Shown here: positions 36,901-48,900 of the stretch, piece after piece
Position numbering within the stretch: the stretch's first letter is position 1
Layout of the letters: each line of letters starts with the position of its first letter
NCBI GenBank assembly: GCA_954871275.1
Contig: OX940985.1
Span: forward strand, 5,642,001-5,706,000
DNA: 64,000 bases
Direction: 5' to 3'
Source: Leptopterna dolabrata
Lineage: Eukaryota; Arthropoda; Insecta; Hemiptera; Miridae
The notes under the pieces: model-generated
Told to the model about the DNA's origin: nothing
The model's input: only the letters and a program-made list of their open reading frames with translations
Databases searched by the model: none
Position numbers and translations under genes: made by a program

Positions 36901-39900
36901 ACTGACTCCGCTAGGTAAAATCCTTGCGAAACTCCCAATTGAGCCGCGGTTGGGGAAGATGATGATCCTGGGTACCATCTTCAAAGTGGCAGATGGTTTG
37001 GCTACCATAGCTGCCAACAGCTCCACCATGCCCGAAGTATTCATCACTGGTAAGACAGCATTAATATAAAAACCACTCACGATGCAATGATAAAGGGCCG
37101 CTGAGTCAGTAAAATTCAAAATTGAAAAATTTTGTAGATGACTGGACCTGTTTTTGTGCTCCGCTGGACGAATGCCAACGATCAACATTTTGTTGATGAC
37201 GACGTCATAGTTAATTTTGTTTCCAAATGATGTTACTCCGAGAGTTGATGGTGTATTGGGTCGAGTCTCTTCGTGAGATTCCTCGAGGAGCCAACTTGTG
37301 ATTACCAAAAAGCTTTGATCTTATCTGATGGAAACAAAATCCGTTCTTGGGCCTCTTCAAGTATTACTTAGGTTAGCTTCTTCATTTTTACGCTGTGTCC
37401 TACGGTGTTGTCCAATGCGAGCAGCGCAAACGAACGAACTTCACCAGCGAGAGGATTTGAATTCAAACAACGGTAGCCGTTAGGGGTGTCCAGCATAGGC
37501 TTCTCAGGCGAACTCGCCGCTCGTTCGCCTGTTTCACCTGTACTTTGGGTAGCGAATCAGTAGCTTGATGAGTCTTTCTTCCATTGATATTGTCCGCTAG
37601 AAGTTGCATGATAGAACGCGACTTTGATTTTGTTGACAGTGTAATCAAAGGTGTTGATACCTACCTCCATCCCGGAGTAAGACTTGAATTGTTCAGGGGC
37701 CTATTCACTAAGAGATAGTGAAAAGAGATTATCTATTTTGAAAATCTCCTGGGAGAGAGAGTTTTTGCAGCACCCTCATGCCGAAACGAATGAAACGAAA
37801 GCAGTGCTGCGCATGCGCACTTGAGAAAAGTTTGACGAACCATGACGACGAAAAATACTGGGATCTCACGGTGTCAGCTTTCGTCGTGTTGAGATGACAA
37901 AACGTAATTTAACCTTACATCTGTATAACACTACCTACCTCCTTCTGTTTTCCTTGGAAAATAAATGTCGAGTGTCGTATTCACAGCTGCTTCCTCGTGT
38001 CTTTCTATGTGTATGCACACTTGACGCCTTGTGTGGACATAGATTTGTATTCATCACGGAGTAAATGGACGAAAGAGAGGTTAACAACGTTAGCGTGACT
38101 TCACCAGCCGGTAGATGCCAAAGCGGAACGAAAACTGAACCGAAAAAGGTTAGCATCTGGCTTCGGTCGCCCTATCCACCATTTCCGTTTCGGTGTCGTT
38201 TTCAGTTTCGTTTCGGCGTGAGGGTGCTGCTAAAACTCTAGTCTCCTGTGGAAGACAGTCTCTTCAAATGTCTCCCGGGTTCATCTATTTTACTGAATAG
38301 CTCTTGTGGCCTACCTCAACCCGTACTTAGACTTTTTTACTCGTGAATCGATATGTATATATTTTTGATGAACAATCGGCTTACCTTTAAGAGAAAAAGC
38401 ACACATAAAATTGACTGGTGTGGTAGTGGATGAACGAAGGATGATACACGATATCACTATCAAACAAACGAGAAATGTGAAAAGACACCTAATTAGGTGT
38501 CGAGAGAGACCGAAAATGTCAAGGTGGCAGCCAGCTCTCTCTTTTAGAAGTTACTGAATAACCCTGTTATGGATACTATAACAATCTCTTTTGCCAAAAG
38601 AGAGAGTCAGGCCGAAAAGAGATGTCTCTTTTGCTGAGTGAATAGGCCCCCAGCGTTCTGTCGAAGTTTGAGGAAAAGGTGGTGAAATTCTGTTAACTAC
38701 TCTCAAGCTCTATATTTCTCTATAATCTCTTCTCTCTATATTTCTCTATATCTTCTTCCCACGATTCCTTTAAGATAAATAGTGCAACATCACTGGGCTG
38801 CTGCTGTTCAATAGCAGAAATTTTGAGACTGGCATTGTCAAGGAATTTTACCACCGCACCAAGTAAAATAGAACCAGGTTATCTAATACACTGAAACAAT
38901 CATAAACGAAACCACTCAATTTCCGTCGTTCGATCGTTCGGGCAAAGTCAGACCACGTTGGGCAGCAGCCCGTGTCAGCATGACGCGGCTCGACGATTTC
39001 ACTCAGTTTGCGCCGTTCGTTTGCTCCCGCCATTCGGCTTGCCGTCCACATAGGACACAGCCTAAATTTTGTTTCCAAATGATGTTACTCCGAGATTTGA
39101 TGGTGTATTGGGTCGAGTCTCTTCGTGAGATTCCTCGAGGAGCCAACTTGTGATTACCAAAAAGCTTTGATCTTATCTGATGGAAACGCAATCTGTTCTT
39201 GGGCCTCTTCAAGTATTATGGAAGAGAGAACACGTCCCTCGTTATTTATATTGAATACAAAATTTATAGCTGTTTGTAGGGTAATACTTAAATAAATGAG
39301 GTTTCAGAAATTAAGTTACTCCAAGATGTGAGGGTCTGATCTAGTTGTGTCTCTGCGAGATTCCTGGTGACGGCTAATTTCCCAAAACCTTCCTTCGATC
39401 TTATTCGCTCCACTATCAATAACAGTGGATTATTCATCTATCATGACGAGCAGAACTATAAGTGAACGTTTTAGCATTCCCAAAATACTAACCGTTGTTT
39501 TCACAGATCGTAGGTTAACCGGTCTGCAAAGGGCATTTGCTGGTTCTCGGTGCTCGGATCACATTGCCATGCTCAACGTGTTCACCCAGTGGGCGAGCGC
39601 CTCCAACAGAGGTCCTCAAGCTGAAGAATATTTCTGCGAATCCAAACAAGTCTCCCAGCCGACTCTGAAAGTCACTGCTGATGCTAAGGTAACTTTTTGC
39701 GAAGACCGTTGTATCGGTGTTGGTCTACATAGTTGTACACGATTTTATCTGTACATATTTCATAAAAATGCAATGACTGGGGTGATGTATGTATTCGAAT
39801 TCTGTAGCATTGCATGTGACACCTAACCACGTCTCGAACACTTGATTCAGAATGTGGCTGTCGGCATGAATTCGAACGTAAGATCGAGGAGTTTCTAGAT

Positions 39901-42900
39901 CTTGTGAAATGGGGACAAACGCGCGATTCTACAGGAAAACCCTCAGTACCAACAAACTTCCACCATACCAACCCCAGTTACACAACACCCGAACAGCGTG
40001 TACACCTCTAAAAACTTTGATTTCATTTTCCCAGAAATCGACCTTCATTGCCTACCTGTTATTTGCATGAAGCTGTCCCATGGGGTCTGCACACGTATTT
40101 ATTTATTTATTTTTTTTAAATGAAGGTAGGTAGATTCCATTTTGAGAATTTTGACACCAACCGCACTTGTCCTATGATAAATAGTTCTTTTTCTATGATT
40201 CTTCAAAGATTTCATTAAAAAATAATATAAACCTTGTTTGTGACCCGTCGCATACCCCATTTACACTTTAACGAGAAGGCAAAAGCTTACATGGTTGTGA
40301 TAGTGATGTACGATAAGCAGTATAACTTTTCCATGACCTGTAGAATGCGCTGTTCTTCTCCATTTTGCAAGATCCAGAAACTCCTTTAAGATTGCACACG
40401 TTTTACAGCAGGAAGCAATTTATTGATGCAGCCAGCACCTTCTTCCCCAAATCCGAATAGGTTGACTGTGTAAATATGCTTCTTAGCCATCAGTTTCATG
40501 AACTTGAGATGGTCACCAGTGATAGTATATATCTGCCTTTGAGCAGACATCTAAAGGGTTATTTCCGCTAGTATTATTTATTTATTTATGAATTGCGAGT
40601 ACAAGTATAAGTATGCACATAATATAAATCAAAATTGTACTGGATTAGGCTGATTAATACTAAGGTTTTCGTAAAACAAACAAAATATAGATGGAGGGAA
40701 AGTGAAAGAAAGGAGGGTAGAGAAAGAAGAAGAAAGTATGAATTAGAAGTGATTTTATTGCAGTTTCATGAATTTCGCAATTCCTGCTCTAAATGCCCCC
40801 AAAGTGGATGTAGCCTTTACATCGTGAGGCAGTTCAGCCCACAATCTCGCCCCTCTAACTTGAATTAGACGTACAATTACCATACCTTCCGCAAGAATCC
40901 TACATCACTAGCTGGTTGAATACTGGAGACGAGTGCTTTTGATGTAAGGACATCATCATCAGGACACAAACGCACGGCACCAACAGATGGTAATACTGAC
41001 ATCCCGACATCAAAAAGACAGAGACTTGTCTGCCCACACGTTCAACCACTCAAACGTAAATGACACCCACCAGACCCAACAAACAAAACTAGCTGGGAAC
41101 TCCTGATTTTGTCCTAATTAATAATTCAGTTCCCCCCCCCCCCCCCCCGTATTACAATACGTAGAAATAGGTTATACTTTAGTTATACTTAGTCCTTAGC
41201 TTTACACCATAGTCCAGTTTAATATGTAAGGTACATCAGATGCTATATGCAGCAATACCGGCTCTCTATTGGTATAGTTTTAGTTAAGATACCAATTAAA
41301 TAGGGACGAACTGACTCTAGTTTACTGTAGACTGCTTGATGATGATGTCCTTGTATGGAAAGTGCTCACCTCCAATACTCAACCAGCAAGTGGCGACGGA
41401 TTCCTCCGGAAGGTATGGTAATCTATATAACTAAATGAATCGGTGAATGTTAAAGGGGCAGTAGTCCAAGAAAGCTGACTTTCGGAAAAACGAAAAAACT
41501 GTCCTGTTCCGAATATATTGGCAACTTGTTTAATTGGACCTTACCCTTTAGTTGAACCAGTGATCAGAGAAATATTTGAAGAGGAAAAGAAATTTTAATA
41601 GCATTTCTCTATTTAACAGAATTTTTTGAAGGTGGTGGACTACTGCCCTTTCAACTTGCTATAACGAAATTGAGGATTTTGTGTTGGTGTTTTTGTTAAA
41701 TTGAGGAAAAGCCAAGGTTCTAATGACAAACAATAATTTTTTAAGTGAATCTGAATGTTTATTTATAATTGAACAAAACAAAATTTGGTTGTCATCAGCT
41801 GATGCCGCACAGCGACCGTGCAGGTCGACGCACGTTAAAAGGGCCATAGTCCGGACTACTGCCCCTAACCTCAGAAATTCGTAGTTTCCAACCGTCTCTT
41901 CGCCTCCAAAATGTGGTGGACAACGGTCCTTATAGCATCAAACGATGCGGCTGCCCATATAGAACCCGAAAATGCAAAAAAACGAATATTGACAAAACAT
42001 GGACAACTGCCCTTTTAACATTCACCGATTCAAATTTACAGGTGATTTTCGTGGTGTCTGTCTGTCTGTTTGTCTTTCAATCACGCCAAAACGGCTCAAT
42101 GGATCGAACCCATCTCGCGTATTTGAATGTTTCTATGACCAGGGAAGGACATAAGGAGGTTTACTTCCGGATCCGATGGATAGGGGTGGGGGTTTATAGG
42201 GAAGCCGAAACATAAAAAAATTAAATTCTCGAAAACGGCTCAATAGATCGAACCCATCTCGAGTATTTAGATGTTTCAGTGATCGGGGAAGGACATAGGG
42301 GGATTCACTCCCAGATCTGATGAATAGGGGTGGGGGTTTATAGGGAATCCGAAACATAAAAAAATTAAATTCTCAAAAACGGCTCAATAGATCGAACCCA
42401 TCTCGCGTATTTAAATGTTTCTATGACCAGGGAAGGACATAAGGAGGTTTACTTCCCGATCCAATGGATAGGGGTGGGGGTTTATGATCCATCACGCAAA
42501 AACTGCTGAATGGATCAAAGCCATCTCCCGTATTCAGATGGCTGGTTCCTACCTATGATAATTACCTTTTTGTCTTTAACATTATAACAGTTTCTAAAGG
42601 GACATGTAAGAGATATAATCTGTAAAGCGAGAGGTAACCAAGTCAGATGGACCCACCCCGAGTTCTACCCGTCAGCGACGGGCAACACAGCTAGTTTCAG
42701 ACTATGGTTCTATAATCGTTGATGGTGCTTAGGGAAATAAATGAGGACCTGCTTGAACTCTGTAGCATTGCCGATTTAATGTAGAAATACGACCCCATCC
42801 TTATCAATAATGTTATTTTGTTGCCTAGAGATTTCAGAATATGGTGTATTGCTGCATGCAAGTGTTCAGAGAATGGGTTATTCCAGCCCCTTTTTTTCTC

Positions 42901-45900
42901 CACAGTATTATATTGCTTGGGTATAACAAAAATCGTGTCTGTTCGTCGAGAAAGTGTTGACATAAAATTAGAGAACCAAATAAGTACAAATTGGGAGTTT
43001 GAAAATCGGGGACAGTTTAAATGGAATAAATAAGATGGAGATGGAAATAATATAACAGCTGAAGTTCCGTCTGGTGTTATTTGACTATTCTTGAACGATA
43101 AAGTAATGTTAGACAGAATGAGTGGAGACCTTGATCGCCACGATCCCTATGGATACTATAATACCTTATCTCTTTTACGCACACATACACATGCACACAG
43201 CCCAGCCATGCTGTAGACGTAGGACCCGCGCTTTTTCAACATCCGGTATCTTTATTTCACATTTCCTTCTTTATATTACACAATTATCACCTTTTCCCAC
43301 ACTACTTCCTTTTTCAGAGTTACATACTTGAACTAAAATATGCCAAAAATCATCTTATTTTTGGACTCACTAGAATACCCCATTTTCTCCTATATTGAAT
43401 GCTCTCGCACAACATGGATGCTATTCATTCAGCGTCGACTGGATAATTTTTTTCTGCCGCCATTGTTGAACTGTGTGTCTTGCCATGACGTATCAATGTC
43501 TACCTGTGTATTATTCGTTCTAACTATAACGTTGCTTCTGTTTGTAGACCCAGTTGAGAGAACTCCTCATGTCTTGTGGCTTCAGCGAGGAATGTTTGCT
43601 TCCTATGTTCTACAATTTCAACGGCGAAGACCCCAATTTGGATATGATCGTCGCTCTGCTCTGCATGGGCTTCTACCCCAACGTTTGTTTCCACAAAGAT
43701 AAGAGGAAGGTCAGTCCGCCATACATATTTTATTGATAATCACTGGTTTTTTGGGTTGATTAAATGAAAATGGCTTTTCTCCTCGTTAACTCTCAATGAG
43801 AAACCATTCACACAAATATTCTAAAAACTAATTTACCATCATATTTAATTATATTAATTATCATATTCACGGAACTAACTACAATGTAATCATTGTTGCT
43901 TACAGGTGTTGACAACAGAGTCCAAACCGGCATTGATCCACAAAACATCGGTCAACTGTTCCAAATTTACAACAAACTTCCAGTCACCGTTTTTCGTTTT
44001 TGGGGAAAAGGTATTCCATCAGGCTCTATAATACTTTGATCAGTTGTTTATCTTTTAAACTGGCTCTGCTGAGTCCAATTATATTTTTAACAGCTCTTTT
44101 TTGGGGGTTTTCTGTGTAGGTAAGCGACGATTTCCAGTAGCCCTTTTCTTCAATGGGTTTGGTTCATTTATTAATTTAAAAAGCAATTCCTCTCCCCTCC
44201 CTCTTTCCTCATTTGTTGATGATGAATGGAAAGTCAAGGGAATTGCTTGCACATTTTTCCTATTTATTAACACTCAGAATCACAAAAATGATGCCGATGC
44301 TTATAGTATTTTACACATAAAAAAGTGTAATTTATTGATAGGTGCCTAAACGTATAGTTTCTCTAGATACAGTACTCCCTCTGTAATCCGGCAGATATTG
44401 GACCGTAGCACTGCCGGATTACCGAAAATGCCGGATTACTGGAAAATATCGAGAAAAACGCAGTTATCATTGAAAAATCAGTTTTAATTACATACACTGC
44501 ACTGTCAAAATACAGTACATATATGTACTTGTGTACGCGGAATAGACTGAGCACTAAACGCAGCGCGATCGTGACTAAGACTGACGGAGTGAGTGAGTGA
44601 GTGGGGCGTGAGTCATCGCTTTGTTTACTCAGACACCAGTCCAGAGTCAAATCAAGTTTTGAGCTCATACTCTAATACAAAACGCCGGATTACTGGGAGT
44701 GCCGGAGAGCTGAGATGCCGGATTACAGAGGGAGTACTGTATTTACACTCAGAATCACAAAAATGATGCTAATGCTTATAATAAATTAATGCTAAATATA
44801 AATTGCACATACCAAATCATAAGGCACTCCAACTTGTTGCCAGCATCATCTACCCCTTTCCAAGTTGAATTCACCTAATGATTGTCGGGTTGTTTGTTAC
44901 TATTTGTATCAAATCAACTATATTTGTAACGTGTTTAAATTTTTTTGTCACAGATACGAACGAGAGCTGTATCTTGCAAGCAAACCACGATGGTGACGCC
45001 TCTTCACCTGTTGCTTTTCGGATCGAGGAAAGTCGAGTTGGTCGATGGCTGCGTTCGTCTTGACAACTGGTTAGCCCTTTCACTTGCTCAAAATATTCCA
45101 TTTTAACAATTCATCATCAACAGAGTTCAGAAAAAGTCAAACTTCCTCGCCTTCTGCCGCAGGTGCGCATGCACCCAAAAGTGCACACGCGCGCACAGGA
45201 AGCAGCACGAGGACGCGCATGTGTGCACTTGAAAGTGTTGGAGCTTGGTTTAAGCGAATTTCTGGGGATTGAGCAAAATGTTAGTTGAATCGAGTTCTGA
45301 ATTTATCTTTCGCAGATAAAACGCGTAAAAATAAATCAATCGCGAAGAAATCGTGGAAACCCATTTCAAAGAAAAACGGAGTCATTAGACAGTTTTTGTA
45401 CTTCGTCATATTTACGCGTTAACCATGGAAACGCTGGTATGGGAAGATGGACCAGTGAGCTTGAAGTATTCTCTTCATGTAACGTGTAGTGTGTAGTTCT
45501 TCTCGTACACGGGAAGAACTGCGGGTGTAGGTGTAGAGAATGCTTGAAGCTCATTGGTCCGTCTTCCCGTATCATCTTGGCGTATCAGTCCCTTTTTGGT
45601 TATTATTCTGTGAATAATACACCTATGTATTCGCTCACCAAAAAATTTATAACACCCCTTCAAACATTTTTCTTTTCCGTTTCAGGGTGCGTAGATCCCA
45701 AAAATGCAATGTCCGTCCGCCGTATCACGTGTACTAGCTTCATTTTCGGTCTAAAGTCGTTCTTTCGCACACATACGCCATTTGGGCCCTAGTTGTGTCC
45801 CGAAACTTTGCAGCCCGATCGGAATATACCCAGGGGTGTTATGAGTGAAAATGTGTATAAAAATAGGTACTTTTTGTGCTATAGTAACATGTTAGTAACA

Positions 45901-48900
45901 TGAGCTTTTGAAGTACCGTTTTCCATGTTTTTTTTGGATGAGAAGACCGAATGCAAAGTCAGTTTTGACCGATGAGTGGAACATTGAGGTTCTAACGAAG
46001 TTTCAGCCTTAAATTTACGTTAAATTTTGGTCTAACATTGTCGTTCTTCCGCACACAATTTGGCTCCCGATTTTGGAACACATTTGGGTCCTAGTTGTGC
46101 TCCAAAACACGGCAGCCCGATCGGAATACACCCAGGGGTGTTATGGCAGAAAATGGGTGTAAAAATAGGGGTTTTCAGGGGATTTTTGAGGTTTTAGTGA
46201 ACATGAGCTTGAGAGGTATCGTATTCCGTGTTTTTTAGGGCGGGAAGACCGAATATTAGGTTGATTTTGACCGAAGAGTGAAGAATTGAGGTTGTAACGA
46301 AGGTTAAGCTCCCGAAATTCATTTTTTAATAGTCAAAAACATGGGAAATCGTGTGAAATCACCATACATTTGTATAATAACACTAGAAGTAGTATCAACA
46401 GGTGAATCAGTACAATTAAATGGTACTATCAATGATCAAAAATAATCTGTAAAAAAAACCGAGCCTAATTCTTGGGCCAAAATTGGTGGAAACCATAAAA
46501 AATAGCTGTTTTCAGTAATGGCGCATGAAAGAAACAATAAATTAACAACCAAAATTGTTGGTATGTCCAGTAGAATAATAAACCCATGTGACAAGGACTT
46601 TGCAGCGTTTTTTATCAAATTAACATGTTAATGTCCTTGAAAAATATGTAGAGGGTATCATAGAGCACTGGGTCATTTGAGGCTACCGTCGTGTCCAGGT
46701 TGAAGGGCTTGTCAATCTCGAGGTTGGAGATGTTTTCCAAGAGGCGGAGTCCAGCTTGAGCGTACCGTGGGCATATTAGTGAGAGAGAGAGAGATTTTTA
46801 TTTGCCGTCACAAAACAAATTGTATGACAATGGTCAAAAAAATTTCTGCATTTAAGGTAGGCGTCACACATTGTACCGTTAGACTAAGTAACATCAACCA
46901 TATCAGGGTACTGGGGAGAGTGAAAATGAAGGGGGCTGCAGCAGCCACAAGGTTGGTGGTGGGCCCGGGCCCACCCACCAAGGCAGCTCCCAGGGCCACC
47001 TGCCCACAGCTCAAATGAATGACGCAGTTAGGATGTTAGAACTATGTGCTCTGTCGTTTCCGGTATACCTGAACAGGTCGAGCACTCGCTGGTGGCCAGC
47101 AAACTGATCCTGTTCAAATAATGATTGCAGAGGAGATGGTTAGTCCTAAGACGAGAAATTGCGGAAAAGAACGCTTTAGGTTTTTCCGCTATCGACTTGT
47201 ACCAGGCGTTCCTTGTGGGTGGTGGGAGTGTAGCCTTGTATCACTCTTCAGACGGATGCTTCTATGCTTCTTACGTTCCTTTTCTCATGCGTTTTGTAGA
47301 TGCCTATCGAAAGTATGGCACAAGTCTGAGTGTGAATACCAGAGGGTCATACAGACGCTGGGGGATGTGGATGCTTTCCACAGCTTTCCTGTCCACGATC
47401 CAGTAGCTCCAAGACGGGTTCTTCAAAGATAGGACGACAGGCGGGTGGCACCTGAATATCTGTAGGAAGTTGCCGTTGGGATGTCCTTGTGAACGTATTT
47501 CAATTGGGTCTAGGGAATTTAGTGTGGTAGTTGATAACGTATAAAGGCCGGGACACACATATCCGCACCGCGCCCGTACCGAGCCCTCTCCGCATCACGG
47601 CTGAGTGTTGGTGACGGAGTTGAGAGGCCTCGCAGTTCCGAGTGTTGGCCGTGCATATGGTTCCGGCTCAGTATTCATTTGCCCTCCAAGACGCAGATAT
47701 GTTCAGGGATTTGGGTATTTTGGCACTCGCATAGAGGAAGAAGATGAGGGCTGGAGGCAAACTCGTCCCCAAAGAAGAATGTGGGTTCACAGTGCTTGGA
47801 AGAAATGATGGGTTGAAGGGGAATTCGTCTCGCTGCTGCCTCATCTGATGCGCAAATCAGACGAAGTTTCACGAATGTTTTAGAATGTCGATGTACACAT
47901 TCAACCAGCTGGAGCTGAAATCGCTGGAGAAAATGAGGAAAGGAAATCCTGATCCCCACCGTGTCCGTGGAAAACTAAACTGAACTAGTCGGATGCGGTG
48001 CAGACATGGAAAGGAGTTGTCGGCAAGGAAAGGTGGGGACTTCCCGGTAAACTTCCTTCTTGTAACTTTCCATCCGTGTGTTGTCCAACACACGGCCGCG
48101 ATGCGGTGCAGATATGTGTGTCCCGGCCTTAATTGTTGACGTATAATTAGTTGACAAGTATAGTAGTTGACAGCGCATAATTAGTTGACTTCGACGTGTT
48201 GACTGTTAACCCCTGTTCAAGATCCACGATTCTCATAGGATGCTTTCATTTATTTCAGGGTTAACCTAAAAATGGAACCCCCTCACGCTGCTGCCATCGT
48301 CAGTTTGCGGCCGGCTCTCGAGAGTCTCGTTGTGCGGGCCAGTCAGGATCCCGAGTGTCTCATGGCGCTCTCCGACGTCGACACAGAGGTCATCGACGTC
48401 ATAGCCGAACTCTGCTCGATGAACGCTGGACGGTACAACTTGGACCAGTACGACATGTAAGTTGGGAAGTGAACGTCCTGGTACCTGACTTATTGATCAT
48501 CTGTTTGTAATTGTGATTGAACTCATTCGTGTGCTCGTTTTAAGGGTGCGAAGGAAGAGGAATTTCGGAGAGACCGGATTCACTCCGGAAAGCGGAGAAG
48601 AACCTGCTTGTCCGTTGAGACCAAAAATGGGCAGAGGAGGTGAATATTTCATTATCGTAGTCTAAATTAAACTTGTGCGCATGTGTACAGTCCAGTCTCG
48701 ATAGTCCGACACGTTCAATAATCAGACAAGCTCACTCGTGGAATGGGAGGTGGAATAGCGGCATTATTTTTACTACGTTAACTTACTGTAATTTGTTATA
48801 ATACATATATACTTTGCAGTCATGTAATAGGGCTTTACATTAATGTTCGTATATCGAATAAATATGTTGTTGTACTTATAAATATGCAGCTGCCCTACAG

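Larger units (their letters stand above)
36594..48639 (+). other. mle: mle exons 15-22: HA2/ratchet and OB-fold region
   Basis: Exon 15 continues FHLLSK|ARYEKLEEHQTPEM, exon 16 has LTPLGKILAKLPIEPRLGKM (HA2 domain), exon 17 AGSRCSDHIAMLNVFTQW, exon 18 GFYPNVCFHKDKRK, exon 19 LIHKTSVNC and SPFFVFGEK (OB-fold), exon 20 MVTPLHLLLFGSRKVELVDG and exons 21-22 the C-terminal helices. This is the auxiliary domain set shared by DEAH/RHA helicases and follows the family order with no missing block. Confidence 0.93.

Noticed and set aside
36820..37308. 162-codon minus-strand frame
   Set aside because: Antisense of mle exon 16 extended into the intron.
45130..45240. Alternating purine-pyrimidine stretch (GTGCGCATGCACCC, CACACGCGCGCAC) as possible Z-DNA
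   Set aside because: Too short and interrupted to claim a structural element.
46767..47406. Possible LINE 3' end (GGTGGTGGGCCCGGGCCCACC region, similar to about 27170-27240)
   Set aside because: The similarity is limited to a GC-rich block and no reverse transcriptase motif is visible in any frame.
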